Of a stretch of DNA of 30,850 nt, positions 1-7,919 are shown one piece after another. The notes beneath the pieces are model-generated. The model saw only the letters and a program-made list of their open reading frames with translations. It ran no database searches and had not been told where the DNA came from. Where the stretch lies: IMG/VR virus record IMGVR_UViG_3300043427_000815, positions 1 to 30,850 of that record; one strand, written 5' to 3'. Numbering within the stretch: the stretch's first letter is position 1; every line of letters begins with the position of its first letter. Source of the stretch: a virus. The position numbers were made by a program, and so were the translations under genes.

Positions 1-93
1 GATTGCTTCGCCTGCGCTGCTGATCTCCGCTAAAAACTTCCGCTGACCGATGAACTTTGCCAGTGGACCGTAGAGCCTAACTTCCTTTTCCAT
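1..93 (-). CDS. Tail assembly protein I-like (partial, C-terminus outside window)
   Basis: The ATG is at 91-93 and the frame is open to the left edge, giving 31 visible residues starting [16 protein letters not shown]. This matches the beginning of lambda gpI-type tail tip assembly proteins, whose N-terminus is a RLYG-x-L-x-x-F strand with a beta-grasp-like fold. It follows the K-like gene with a 17-base overlap. Lambda has the same order (L, K, I), with I preceding the host-specificity protein J, so the J-type tip protein is expected just left of the window. The function (tail tip initiator assembly) is by family and position. Only the start can be seen. Confidence 0.72.
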   Translation of the reverse strand, partial: MEKEVRLYGPLAKFIGQRKFLAEISSAGEAI

Positions 94-784
94 GGCGCAA
101 GACCCTACCGGTGCATTTTAGGAGCCACTCGCCCAATAAGTCACGGCTGGACAGGCGACCCCGCAAGTGATGCAACACCAATTGGTCACCGATGTAGACC
201 CCGACGTGGTTGAGCTTGCCCGAGTCGATTGCCATCAGCATTGCATCACCCGGCTGCATCTCAGCAATGTCCACCTCGTAAAAGCCCGCTTCCCGCCAGC
301 AGTCATCAAACATCGGGTTCTCATTGAACTGCTCCGGGGTGGTGGGTCGCTCCCAATCTGGGAGGTGCAAACCTTGTTCGGCATACCAGTCCCGTACCAG
401 CGTCCAACAATCACTGACGCCCCAGACCCACGTCCGCCCAATCAGCGGTGCTTTGTAGCCTTCAGGCGACAGCTCGCCCCATTGCTCCGTTTTGGGGTTG
501 ACGATGTACCAGGGCAAGCCGGACTTTTCGCAGGCAACGCGATCTGCCTCACTGGGGATTGGCGGGGTGATTGGGTGGCTATGAACGACGCCCACAACTT
601 CGCCCTTGTCTTCGGCGGCGGCGTAATCCGCTGGGTCGAGGATGAAAAACTCGTTGCCTTCTGCCAAGTTGCGGCAGGGGATGTACCGTTTGCGCCCCTT
701 GATGACCACCAGCAGCCCGCAGGCTTCACGCGGGTCTTCCGTTTTGGCGTGTTCCAGTGCTTCAGCCTTGGTGGTTTTATTCAT
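77..784 (-). CDS. Tail tip assembly protein K-like: JAMM/Mov34 domain plus NlpC/P60 peptidase
   Basis: This 235-residue protein has two domains, as in lambda gpK. The N-terminal JAB/JAMM-type metal-binding domain shows E20, then H68-S-H70, S78 and D81, the complete E...HxH...S..D zinc site. The C-terminal NlpC/P60 cysteine peptidase domain shows C126 in [13 protein letters not shown] and H193 in [10 protein letters not shown]. In lambda the protein takes part in assembling the tail tip, and the NlpC/P60 part is thought to cut peptidoglycan or a tail protein. Start ATG at 784; the L-like gene overlaps by 4 bases (ATGA junction). All catalytic residues are present, so both domains may be active. 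Confidence in the family is high; the substrate is unknown. Confidence 0.93.
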   Translation of the reverse strand: MNKTTKAEALEHAKTEDPREACGLLVVIKGRKRYIPCRNLAEGNEFFILDPADYAAAEDKGEVVGVVHSHPITPPIPSEADRVACEKSGLPWYIVNPKTEQWGELSPEGYKAPLIGRTWVWGVSDCWTLVRDWYAEQGLHLPDWERPTTPEQFNENPMFDDCWREAGFYEVDIAEMQPGDAMLMAIDSGKLNHVGVYIGDQLVLHHLRGRLSSRDLLGEWLLKCTGRVLRHGKGS

Positions 785-1521
785 CCGTTGAACGCGCCGA
801 TACCAGGAAAGCCACCGAACGGTAAGGCGTTGGTCGAGCCAAAGCGCACCTGGCAGCTACTCAGGCGTTTGCCGCACTTGTCCGCGCTGCTGCTGGTAAC
901 TGTATTGTCGTTTTCGTCGAAGTAATTGCTGCCGCTATAGCCGCACTCTGAACCCTTGTAAATCCATGGACAAAGGTTGGCGTTGCATTGCCGCTTGGGA
1001 CTACGAACACCAGCTAGGTCAAAACTAGCGCTGAGTTCAAACTCAACAAGGTCACGATTTTCAGAGACTTTTCGGGCGACGTAATAGATCTCGTCGGGCA
1101 GCTTGGCGGTTGCGTCTGGGGTGCCGTAAGGATTGGTGCCGCCTGAGAAGTTAGCGCCGTCGATGTAGCGCACCAATGTACGGATGCGGGTCAGTTTCGC
1201 GCCGGTTAAATCGTTGCCGGGATTGCCTGCATTAACGCCCAGCAAGATTGTGGTGATCGTGCCAAACAGATTGGAAACACGGATCGTGGGACGGGGCAGA
1301 CTGCCGCTTTCGGCGTTGTAATCAAAGCCGTCAACCTCAATCGGAAACTTGCTGTAGGTATTGCTATTCCAAACCAGATCGCCAGTGCCTACGTCGTTGG
1401 TGCCAGCGTGAAAGCGGTACGTTGTGGCTGAGCCATGCAGATTGGCGTAGGTTTCCAGCTCAAACAGCTCAATGATGCTGCTTGGGTTGATCTTCTGGAG
1501 TTCTGAGGTTGGGACTGCCAT
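781..1521 (-). CDS. Minor tail protein L-like (tail tip, cysteine cluster)
   Basis: This 246-residue protein has the length and architecture of lambda gpL, a tail tip complex component. The N-terminal beta-rich part has the family opening ([17 protein letters not shown]). The C-terminal part carries five cysteines: C179, C184, C193, C216 and C223. Lambda gpL is reported to bind an iron-sulfur cluster through four C-terminal cysteines, so the same is likely here; this is inference from the family. It lies between the M-like and K-like genes, overlapping the first by one base and the second by four, which implies co-translation. The extreme C-terminus is Gly/Phe rich. Confidence 0.9.
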   Translation of the reverse strand: MAVPTSELQKINPSSIIELFELETYANLHGSATTYRFHAGTNDVGTGDLVWNSNTYSKFPIEVDGFDYNAESGSLPRPTIRVSNLFGTITTILLGVNAGNPGNDLTGAKLTRIRTLVRYIDGANFSGGTNPYGTPDATAKLPDEIYYVARKVSENRDLVEFELSASFDLAGVRSPKRQCNANLCPWIYKGSECGYSGSNYFDENDNTVTSSSADKCGKRLSSCQVRFGSTNALPFGGFPGIGAFNG

Positions 1522-1871
1522 TAGGGCTCGAAGACCTGGCGGAAGGTGGCGCTGATCGTGGCGCGGTTGTTATATGTGATTGTTTTACTCCATTCAGCAC
1601 AAACCCACTTGTAGGCCGTTGCCTCATCTGGTGGCGTCCAATCAAAGCTTGCGCCGTCTTCTGCCCTTGCGTTCAAAAACGTCTCAATCGTGTCGGCATT
1701 GGCTTCAGTAATGTTCTGCCACGCAAGGCTCCATTCCTTCGGGTTCATGTGCGAAGGGATGCCGTACATCAGCCGCTGTTCGTAGCCATCGCCAAACTGA
1801 ACAGAGCGGACCTTAGGACGGCTGGTCTTTTGAGCGCCGTAACTTGCGGTGATTGCCGGGAAAGTAGCCAT
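1521..1871 (-). CDS. Minor tail protein M-like
   Basis: This 116-residue protein has the signature of phage minor tail protein M: an N-terminal S-x-R-P-K-V-R-S-V-Q-F-G-D-G-Y-E-Q-R segment, then WSLAWQNIT, then an aromatic C-terminal strand region. Lambda gpM joins the tail tip next to the tape measure. The start ATG overlaps the stop of the tape measure gene by one base and its stop overlaps the L-like start, so the order tape measure, M, L, K, I is fully lambda-like. Length fits the family. Confidence 0.9.
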   Translation of the reverse strand: MATFPAITASYGAQKTSRPKVRSVQFGDGYEQRLMYGIPSHMNPKEWSLAWQNITEANADTIETFLNARAEDGASFDWTPPDEATAYKWVCAEWSKTITYNNRATISATFRQVFEP

Positions 1872-4285
1872 TACGAGAGCAAGCCTCCTGGGCGCTTCTG
1901 TTTAATCAGTTCTTGACGGATGGCAACACCAATGGCCTCGCCAAGACGTTTGGAATCATCTGAGTTGCCTTGAACGCTGCTGCCGGTTGCGTCCACATTA
2001 ACCACGATATTTGCACCGCCAATCGAGCCGTTTGGAGCAATGCCGCCGCTACGTCCAGGAGTGAACAGTTCAGGCCCACGCTCGCCAACCATGTAGGACT
2101 GACCAGCCATCACAGAACCACCATTGGCACGTCCAGGCAACATGCCACCAGAAATACCGGGAAGAATGCCGGGTTTAGCAAGGGCACCAAGACCGCTTAA
2201 ACCAGCAGGCACAGCCCCTCCAATGCCAAAACTAAATCCGCCAAGTTGAGGGAACAGGCTTTGAATGATTTGCAGTGATTGCATCTTGATTGCTGCCACA
2301 AGAATTTGAGCAGCCATATCCAAGAAATGATTGGCGACAGAACGGAAGAAATTAGCTAAGGCTTGCTGGGCCGTCATTGTTCCGTCAATTATTCCCTTGA
2401 ACGAATTGCCAAACGCATCGCCAATAGCATTAACAGCTTCAACAATCTGATACGAAGGGTTGAGGAGCTTTCGCATTTCCTCTTGCAGCGTTTTGATTGC
2501 TTCAGGCAGTGTTTGATCGGTAACGCTCTTTGTGAATTCATCAGCGCCGAAATATCCGCCCGGAGCCAGCTTTAAGCGTTCTTCCAGCAGCTTATTGATT
2601 TGTGCGTCAGCTTCTAGTTGATCTTGCGTAATTCCAAGTTCAACACTGCGGCGCTCTTGCTGCAGCAACAACAATTCAGCCGATATAGAACGAACGCCAT
2701 TTTCAAGCGTCGCATATTCGATAGATGTTCTGCTAAGCCTGTTTTGCTTGGCTTTGCCCAGATTGATTAACTCAGTTAGGGTTTCAATCCGAGTATCAAT
2801 TTCAATATATTTACGCTGTTCTTCAAGGCCCTTTTTGACTTCGGCGTTGCCAGCTTTAATAGCCTTATTGATTAGCTCTTGATTTTCGTTCAGCCTTGCC
2901 TGAATAGTAGCGCGAACAATATCCGCATTCTGAGCGCCAATGATTTGCTCAAATGTTTTCTTCCTTGCCTTGGCTTCCTTGTCAGCTTGAGCCGCTGGAT
3001 CGCCAACAGCACCGCCACCACTGGGAAGCTGAAATTTGCCGACATTTGCCAGCATTTTTTGCATTTCAGCAATCGTGCCTTCAAACTCTTCTTTGATCTT
3101 CCCGATGCCCATGACAGCGCCTGCTCCAAGCGCGCCAGCGGCTAACAGGGTCAAGCCTTTTACCTGAGGTGGGCCTGCCATGCCCGCTGCAAACAAGCCG
3201 CCCATCTTTTTGGCACCGGCTGCAATACCACTGGCAGCAAGAGCAGTATTAAACACCGCCAAAGCCGCGACAGCGCCAAGGATCGCCAAACCAATAGACG
3301 TAAATGCCGCCGCAAAGGCCAAAAGATCTGGCGGAGCCTTGGATACCTTTTGGATTAGTGCAGTGATCTTGGGTAAAACTGCTGTTCCAATCACCGCTGC
3401 TACGCCGCCACCAAGCAGACGCAACTGATCCATGGCCTGATTAAATTCGGCCTGTTTACTCAGGTAATCAGTAAAACCGGTCCCATATAGGGCATCTAGC
3501 TTTGCCTTGAGAACATCATTGATCCCAATAAAATCGTTGATCGTTAATTTGCCATCGTCAATCAGTTTGTTGAACTCAGATTGAGTAACACTTCCGCCTT
3601 TATATGCCTGCCGGAATAATTCAAGGGCGCCAGGTAATGCATCGCCAAGCTGTCCGCGCAATTCCTCAGCGCTAACCTTGCCCTTGCTCATCATTTGCTG
3701 AAGGGCATAAACAGCCTTTTCGGCTTGATATGAGCTGCCGCCAAATGCAACAGTCAACATCTGAAGCTGTTCAAATGTCTGCGCTGCCTTAGCACCTTCA
3801 AATGCAGTACCCTTGGCAGCCACCAACAAAGAGGTCATGCGTCGCGCAAGCTCCATGGTGCTTTCACCGGTTAAAGCTTGAACCTTGTAAACGCTGCTCA
3901 AAGACGCCTGAAAAGCGTTCGTATCTCCAACGGTGGCGTTGATTGCCGCCCCTAATCGCTTGAACTGCGTATAACTACTTGCTAGTTGATTTATGCCAGT
4001 AATCGCCGCGCCAAGAGCAAATCCAGCACCAATGCCACGGATGCTGTCAGCCATCTGCTTGGCTTGCTTGCTCGCCTGCTGGGTTTGTTTGCCAAACTCG
4101 TCAAACTTGCGAGCTGCTTGCCCTGCTGCCTGCCCCGCCTTGCCAAATTCTGAACCAACCTTGTTGGCAATATCCTGAACACCCTTTAGGGTTGCGCCCA
4201 GCCGCTTGCTAGCCTCGTCCGCCTTATTCAGCGGATTGATCATCCGCGTGGCGTCAACAATTAGCTGAACAACGGATTGCGCCAC
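1871..4285 (-). CDS. Tail tape measure protein
   Basis: This 804-residue protein has an N-terminal Ala/Gln/Lys-rich coiled-coil part (residues 1-75), then a region typical of the tape measure N-terminal domain (roughly 95-280, including GKVSAEELRGQLGDALPGAL). Hydrophobic Gly/Ala segments follow around 290-400, then long helical heptad-like stretches at 440-600. The C-terminus has the frequently seen VGERGPELFTPG segment. In siphophages the length of this protein sets tail length; at roughly 0.15 nm per residue, 804 residues suggest a tail of about 120 nm (estimate). The start is GTG at 4283-4285 with a weak ribosome site. It directly follows the frameshift chaperone gene, as expected. Confidence 0.95.
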   Translation of the reverse strand: MAQSVVQLIVDATRMINPLNKADEASKRLGATLKGVQDIANKVGSEFGKAGQAAGQAARKFDEFGKQTQQASKQAKQMADSIRGIGAGFALGAAITGINQLASSYTQFKRLGAAINATVGDTNAFQASLSSVYKVQALTGESTMELARRMTSLLVAAKGTAFEGAKAAQTFEQLQMLTVAFGGSSYQAEKAVYALQQMMSKGKVSAEELRGQLGDALPGALELFRQAYKGGSVTQSEFNKLIDDGKLTINDFIGINDVLKAKLDALYGTGFTDYLSKQAEFNQAMDQLRLLGGGVAAVIGTAVLPKITALIQKVSKAPPDLLAFAAAFTSIGLAILGAVAALAVFNTALAASGIAAGAKKMGGLFAAGMAGPPQVKGLTLLAAGALGAGAVMGIGKIKEEFEGTIAEMQKMLANVGKFQLPSGGGAVGDPAAQADKEAKARKKTFEQIIGAQNADIVRATIQARLNENQELINKAIKAGNAEVKKGLEEQRKYIEIDTRIETLTELINLGKAKQNRLSRTSIEYATLENGVRSISAELLLLQQERRSVELGITQDQLEADAQINKLLEERLKLAPGGYFGADEFTKSVTDQTLPEAIKTLQEEMRKLLNPSYQIVEAVNAIGDAFGNSFKGIIDGTMTAQQALANFFRSVANHFLDMAAQILVAAIKMQSLQIIQSLFPQLGGFSFGIGGAVPAGLSGLGALAKPGILPGISGGMLPGRANGGSVMAGQSYMVGERGPELFTPGRSGGIAPNGSIGGANIVVNVDATGSSVQGNSDDSKRLGEAIGVAIRQELIKQKRPGGLLS

Positions 4286-4312
4286 AAATCGACCGCCTCG
4301 CGTATCAGCAGT

Positions 4313-4851
4313 CTATCGCCGTGCCTTTGACTTAGCTTTTTCCATTTCCTCCCGTTCTCGCTTGCCCTTGATTTCGTAGTAGCCAGCAAACATGACAAAT
4401 TCTGCCTCTGTCAACTGGCTCCTCAACTCACTAACCGTTTTGCCTAGTTCTGTTGCTAGGAAGAACTCAAAGTAAAGCCAAGAGTCTTCCTCTAATCGTT
4501 TTTTGCTTCGTCCAGCGTGGTCGGATTAGCAAGGCCAAACAGAAACAGCTCTAGATCGTTCAGGACCGCTTCGGGCAGTTCACGTTGAAGCTTGGCTGCA
4601 TCAGCAGCGGCAAACGCCTTGGAGCCATCCTCTAGCTCCGCCATCTGGCACAGCATCTGTGTGCTGATCTCCAGTGCCTCATCAGACCCGGCAAGGGTGG
4701 TAGCCCGCTTACGGTCAGCACGGGTGATGGGCTTGAAGTACAAAGACAAAACAACAGCGCCATCGGGACCTTTGATGTCAAACCGACGACGCTGATTCAA
4801 GTCAAACGCCCCGGTGAGCAGATCAACAGGGCGCTGATTGTTGGCTGGCAT
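4313..4851 (-). CDS. Tail assembly chaperone, GT-type -1 frameshift product
   Basis: Reading the upstream chaperone frame to codon 118 and slipping back one base at the A_AAA_AAC heptamer (4498-4504) continues into an open -1 frame of 61 codons. That frame begins RLEEDSWLYFEFF and ends at a TAG at 4313-4315. The result is a 179-residue fusion, analogous to lambda gpG-T. The extension has no independent start that would make a full protein and holds a charged, helical C-terminus (KREREEMEKAKSKARR). It lies just upstream of the tape measure gene, as it does across siphophages, where the fusion chaperones the tape measure during tube assembly. The sequence shows the slippery site and open frame; frameshifting itself is inferred. 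Confidence 0.88.
4492..4851 (-). CDS. Tail assembly chaperone, G-type zero-frame product
   Basis: This 119-residue protein has the genome position of lambda gpG: after the tail tube genes and before the tape measure. It resembles the tail assembly chaperone families that carry a conserved FDIKGPDGAVVLSLYFKP-like strand pair followed by helices (QMLCQMAEL, LNDLELFLFGL). The ATG at 4851 overlaps the TAG of the tube gene by one base. The frame ends at TAG 4492-4494, two codons past the slippery heptamer, so most ribosomes would make this short form and a minority the longer fusion. It is expected to bind the tape measure protein in the cytoplasm and to be absent from mature virions. Confidence 0.87.
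   Translation of the reverse strand: MPANNQRPVDLLTGAFDLNQRRRFDIKGPDGAVVLSLYFKPITRADRKRATTLAGSDEALEISTQMLCQMAELEDGSKAFAAADAAKLQRELPEAVLNDLELFLFGLANPTTLDEAKND
4498..4504 (-). promoter_or_regulatory. Programmed -1 ribosomal frameshift site (A AAA AAC)
   Basis: On the minus strand the codons GCA AAA AAC GAT TAG contain the heptamer A_AAA_AAC in the correct phase (X_XXY_YYZ). It is one of the strongest known bacterial -1 slippery sequences. It lies six bases before the zero-frame stop, and the -1 frame beyond it is open for 61 codons. I did not identify a convincing pseudoknot just downstream. The nearby stop codon may help by slowing ribosomes. Confidence 0.88.
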
Positions 4852-5270
4852 TAGATGCTCAGGGTCAGAGTTCCGCTAGAAACGAAATTGATGGTCACAA
4901 TCTCGATCTCGCCAACCGTAGCGGAATACTCGGCGCTTGTCACGACGATGGTTCCCGTCAGCTTTTTGCTGCCAGATTCGTCCAAGTACAGCTCAACGGC
5001 TGCATCGGCTTCGTCCGTGGCTTGGTTGACATCGGTGAGCAGGTCAAGCTTGTCACCAGCACCGGGGGCGTCATACATCACCTCGATGGTGCCCGAACCG
5101 CTGATCAAACCACCGACATTGGCGCGATAGGTGGCGCCGTGGGCAGTGGTGTCATACGACTCTTTCTCCACGGTCATTGACCAGGAGCGCACTGCAGCGA
5201 TCTCAGAAAGACCACCACTACCGGCCTTGTCAAAGAAGACCGTACCTTGTTGGCCGCGATAAAAAGCCAT
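4851..5270 (-). CDS. Major tail tube protein paralogue 2
   Basis: This 139-residue beta-rich protein is clearly homologous over its whole length to the adjacent upstream gene product (138 residues). Both begin MAFYRGQQG and share the blocks TVEKES-x-DTTA, GATYRANVGGLISGSGT and TSAEYSATVGEIE. The pair shows an ancient tandem duplication with substantial divergence in the middle and at the ends. Position (after the tail terminator, before the chaperones) and fold signature fit a siphophage tail tube subunit that polymerises around the tape measure. Which copy is the main tube subunit cannot be told from sequence. The other may form a tip-proximal or neck-proximal ring, or alternate in the tube. 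Confidence 0.85.
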   Translation of the reverse strand: MAFYRGQQGTVFFDKAGSGGLSEIAAVRSWSMTVEKESYDTTAHGATYRANVGGLISGSGTIEVMYDAPGAGDKLDLLTDVNQATDEADAAVELYLDESGSKKLTGTIVVTSAEYSATVGEIEIVTINFVSSGTLTLSI

Positions 5271-5272
5271 GA

Positions 5273-5689
5273 TCAGATGTCCAGGGTGATGGCGCCGTTG
5301 GTCACGAAGTTCAGGGTAATGACTTCGATTTCACCCACGGTTGCGGAGTATTCAGCCGAGGTGATGACACCATCAAAGCTGATCTTCTTGGTGCCGCTGG
5401 TGTCCAGATACAGCTCAAACAGAGCAGCACCCTCATCGTTCGCCGTATTGACGTGTTCGATGAAAACGTTGGTTTCGTCTGCGCTGGAAGCGGTGTAAAG
5501 GATTTCGCAGGTGCCAGAACCGCTGATCAGGCCGCCGACGTTTGCTCGGTAGGTAGCGCCCAGAGCGGTGGTATCCAGCGATTCCTTCTCAACGGTCAAA
5601 GACCAAGAGCGGGTGCTGGTGATAGCTGCAGCAGAAGAACCCGCGTCATCGAATTTGACGGAGCCTTGCTGTCCACGGTAAAAAGCCAT
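5273..5689 (-). CDS. Major tail tube protein paralogue 1
   Basis: This 138-residue protein opens MAFYRGQQGSVKFDDAG and ends NFVTNGAITLDI. It shares long identical blocks with the downstream paralogue, including ATYRANVGGLISGSGT and ITSAEYSATVGEIE. Only two bases separate the two genes. By position after the tail terminator gene this is the usual place of the single tail tube gene in lambda-like phages (gpV). The two copies differ most at residues about 60-110, which in tube proteins usually includes surface loops. The function is assigned by position, length and beta-strand composition. Confidence 0.87.
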   Translation of the reverse strand: MAFYRGQQGSVKFDDAGSSAAAITSTRSWSLTVEKESLDTTALGATYRANVGGLISGSGTCEILYTASSADETNVFIEHVNTANDEGAALFELYLDTSGTKKISFDGVITSAEYSATVGEIEVITLNFVTNGAITLDI

Positions 5690-5691
5690 GG

Positions 5692-6117
5692 TTACAGATC
5701 CTCAAAGGTTTCAAAGGTCAATCTGACCTGTGTTTGGAAGAAACCCTCTGGAGATGGGTTAGCCACCACCTCGGGCCCAGTCGGGGGATCGAAGTGAACC
5801 CCACTTACGACGATTCTATTGTAAAGATCCCGAATCCTCTTTCCAACGGTCAGGTTGGCACCGGGGCCGATTCCCTTGGCGGTAAAGACATTGACGACAA
5901 CAACGCCAACAATGCTGTTGCTGCTGCCTGTTGTGCCTCCCATCGTCAGGAAGGTGTTATTGCCAAAGGAGACCAAGCATTGAACCCAGGTTCCGTTATT
6001 CGGTGGGCTTGAGGCTTGGTTATGGAAAATGACAGGGATGACAGGCGACAAGGCCAGTTCAGTGGCTAGCCGACCTTCAATGGTGGAGCGGATCGTGTTG
6101 AGGTTAGCGGCGGCCAT
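5692..6117 (-). CDS. Tail terminator protein (DUF4128 / lambda U-like)
   Basis: This 141-residue protein has an N-terminal helix (LNTIRSTIEGRLATELA), then FHNQASSPPNNGTWVQCLVSFGNNTF and a C-terminal F-x-T-x-V-R-L-T-F-E-T strand. This is the layout of DUF4128-type tail terminators, which form the hexameric ring that ends tube growth and joins tail to head. It sits between the HK97 gp10-like neck gene and the tube genes, the canonical location. The start overlaps the upstream stop (TGATG). Confidence 0.85.
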   Translation of the reverse strand: MAAANLNTIRSTIEGRLATELALSPVIPVIFHNQASSPPNNGTWVQCLVSFGNNTFLTMGGTTGSSNSIVGVVVVNVFTAKGIGPGANLTVGKRIRDLYNRIVVSGVHFDPPTGPEVVANPSPEGFFQTQVRLTFETFEDL

Positions 6118-6563
6118 CAGAGCTTCTTGAGTTCACTTTCAGCGATTTGCTGAATGCGCTTTTCCATCATTTTGGCAACAAGATCAACCCATCCCGCAGG
6201 CGCTTGAGTCGAATGCCCATTAGCGAGCGGTTCCGCGTAAGGCAAGCTGTTGAACAGGTGATACGAATTGCCTGCCGTTTCTGTTTGAGGCGTGTAGTTA
6301 ATGCCGACCGGTGGGCCAGCGGCGGGCTCTGGCGGCGGGCTTGTTTTGCCTTTGTTGGCCCCTGTCGCTTCTTGTTGAGCCCCGCCGTCATATTGACCAG
6401 CCTGGTTTTGTCCAATCGCCCAGCTCGCACGAAAGCGGCCTGTATCCACTGGGCTACGTGCCTTTAATTCAGCATCGGTTTCTAAAACGGTGGCTTGAAT
6501 AATCGCGTCTGCGCGTTCCTTCAGCAATCCGCCAAGTTGATCTAAGCGGATATTCCTTGCCAT
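6117..6563 (-). CDS. HK97 gp10-like head-tail joining / tail completion protein
   Basis: This 148-residue protein starts with a helix (LGGLLKERADAIIQATVLETDAELK) followed by ARSPVDTGRFRASWAIG. The P-V-D-T-G-x-F/L-x-x-S signature is typical of HK97 gp10-like / lambda Z-like neck proteins. The central Gly/Pro/Gln-rich part looks like a loop, and the C-terminal part (YHLFNSLPYAEPLANGHSTQAPAGWV) is also family-typical. It sits between the head closure gene and the tail terminator and overlaps the latter start by one base. The role is completion of the neck or tail end before head joining. Confidence 0.88.
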   Translation of the reverse strand: MARNIRLDQLGGLLKERADAIIQATVLETDAELKARSPVDTGRFRASWAIGQNQAGQYDGGAQQEATGANKGKTSPPPEPAAGPPVGINYTPQTETAGNSYHLFNSLPYAEPLANGHSTQAPAGWVDLVAKMMEKRIQQIAESELKKL

Positions 6564-6565
6564 CG

Positions 6566-6922
6566 TCAGACCCTCAGGAACAGCTCAACAGCAATAGCCG
6601 TGTTGTCTTGTTCAATGACGTTGATCTTGACGATCTGATGCACGGTGCCGCTAATTACAACGCGGTCAGACAGGCTTGGTGTAATCGTCAGGTCAGATGC
6701 GGCAATAATTAGCTTTTTGTCCTGTTCGTGAATGAGTTCGTTCAGCTCCTGTTTCCGAACCGCATCCAAAACACCCTTGATCGTGGTGTCAGTTTCGGTT
6801 TCGGTGATCGCTCCGGTCGTTGTGTTGTAGGAACCCCCGCTGACCTGCCGATAGGTAATCTCGCCACCAAAGCGGCTGATGACTTTACTGGCAGTTTTAC
6901 GGAGCGAGGTAGCGAGTGCCAT
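6566..6922 (-). CDS. Head-tail joining protein (head closure / stopper type)
   Basis: This 118-residue, mostly beta protein has an N-terminal helix (ALATSLRKTASKVISRFGG) and then short strands around YRQVSGGSYNTTTGAITETETDTTIKG. It ends IVKINVIEQDNTAIAVELFLRV. This resembles SPP1 gp16 / phage head-tail joining proteins, with the polar loop at the tunnel constriction. Its order after the capsid and connector genes and before the gp10-like gene supports a head completion role. The family call rests on layout rather than on a diagnostic motif. Confidence 0.75.
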   Translation of the reverse strand: MALATSLRKTASKVISRFGGEITYRQVSGGSYNTTTGAITETETDTTIKGVLDAVRKQELNELIHEQDKKLIIAASDLTITPSLSDRVVISGTVHQIVKINVIEQDNTAIAVELFLRV

Positions 6923-6931
6923 AGAAATAGA

Positions 6932-7465
6932 TTAGGCCACCTGTACGGCGGTAACAATGATTCCGGGAACAGACGGGTGGGCTGGACCGGATGGAGCAGA
7001 CGGCAGGGATTGGATGCTGGCCGCGACATTTGTTGTTGACCAAATAAGCTCCAAGTAGTCATTGGCCACAAGTTTTAATACGTAATTCACGCAACCAATA
7101 ACGTGACCATCAATGCCGCCATGGCTCGAAATAATACTGAACTTGCTATCCGATGCCGCAACGTCTCCACTGGCGCCGCTATCGTTCTTGCGCAACCAAA
7201 CATTAATATCGTGAATTGCGGTGCTTGTGTTTACGAATTGAATTGAGTAGGTAATGCTGTAAACGCCACCCCTAGAAAATGTGATCCGCGAGCCCGAGGC
7301 AATACTGATCCCACGACTGTCGGGGTCGGTTGAATTGATGCCAATCGAATAATCAGTATTGGCAAGCGTCGCAACCTGTTGAGTCGTATCGTAAAACGAC
7401 CCCCATAGCATTTGATTGCGGACTGTATCAAGCTGACTGGTAAACGGATTGAGCTTGAATGCCAT
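6932..7465 (-). CDS. Putative virion surface protein with C1q/TNF-like jelly-roll
   Basis: This 177-residue protein begins MAFKLNPFTSQLD, a short N-terminal tag often seen as an attachment segment in phage decoration or fibre proteins. The remainder has the spacing of a C1q/TNF-like beta sandwich: ITFSRGGVYSITYSIQFVNTS, then INVWLRKNDSG, and YVLKLVANDYLELIWSTTN. It lies between connector genes, so it is probably an ornament on the capsid or neck, perhaps a trimeric host or glycan binding knob. Fold and role are inferred from strand pattern and context; no catalytic residues are apparent. Confidence 0.6.
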   Translation of the reverse strand: MAFKLNPFTSQLDTVRNQMLWGSFYDTTQQVATLANTDYSIGINSTDPDSRGISIASGSRITFSRGGVYSITYSIQFVNTSTAIHDINVWLRKNDSGASGDVAASDSKFSIISSHGGIDGHVIGCVNYVLKLVANDYLELIWSTTNVAASIQSLPSAPSGPAHPSVPGIIVTAVQVA

Positions 7466-7468
7466 TGC

Positions 7469-7681
7469 TCAACTCCGCGTTACTGTCAAAAGATTATTGT
7501 TGCCGTCATAAGTCATCGTGAGCGTGGCAACAACCTTGCCGCTAGATCCGCCGCGCTTATAAATTGCGGTCAGCAGGTTATTAGCCCCGTCGTAAGTATT
7601 CACGATGTAATCATGCGACGGGATATTAAAACCACCGCCAGACGTGGCATCACCACCACCGGGAACGACGTAATAAGCCAT
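7469..7681 (-). CDS. Small hypothetical structural-region protein with a repeated YDG-N-N-L-L-T motif
   Basis: This 70-residue protein starts MAYYVVPGGGDATSGGG. It contains two copies of the motif Y-D-G-x-N-N-L-L-T (VNTYDGANNLLTAIY and LTMTYDGNNNLLTVTR), the shape of a beta-hairpin repeat. The ATG at 7679-7681 overlaps the upstream stop (TGATG), which argues for translation; a TTG codon just upstream is less likely. The repeat recalls YD-type beta hairpins but is too short to assign to that family. It is probably a minor virion or fibre-associated protein by position; the function is unknown. Confidence 0.6.
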   Translation of the reverse strand: MAYYVVPGGGDATSGGGFNIPSHDYIVNTYDGANNLLTAIYKRGGSSGKVVATLTMTYDGNNNLLTVTRS

Positions 7682-7917
7682 CAAATTTTGTAAGCGATGA
7701 TTTTGCCCGACGCCAAGGTAACGCTAGTAAACACGCCTTCGATCTCATCACCCTTGCCAAGCGGCACAGAGCTAAAGGTATTGCCACTGGCGTTCTGCAC
7801 GGTGGCAGTGCTGATCACAGCGTCAGCCACGGCATACAGCTTCCAAAATCGACCGGTATGAGCAGCGGTGTCGCTGATGTACTCAAAGCCGATGTTGTAG
7901 GCGTCGTTGTCGGCCAT
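7681..7917 (-). CDS. Small hypothetical protein of the head-tail region
   Basis: This 78-residue protein is rich in Ala, Thr, Ser and Val with alternating strand pattern (FWKLYAVADAVISTATVQNASG, IEGVFTSVTLASGKIIAYKI). No signal peptide, membrane segment or catalytic motif is seen. It is one codon-spacing away from the connector gene upstream and is coupled by a one-base overlap to the gene downstream. I recognise this kind of short beta protein only as a companion of phage structural genes and cannot assign a function. Confidence 0.65.
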   Translation of the reverse strand: MADNDAYNIGFEYISDTAAHTGRFWKLYAVADAVISTATVQNASGNTFSSVPLGKGDEIEGVFTSVTLASGKIIAYKI

Positions 7918-7919
7918 GG

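Noticed and set aside
167-925. Plus-strand open frame opposite the K-like and L-like genes
   Set aside because: It spans two well-supported minus-strand genes and has no domain pattern.
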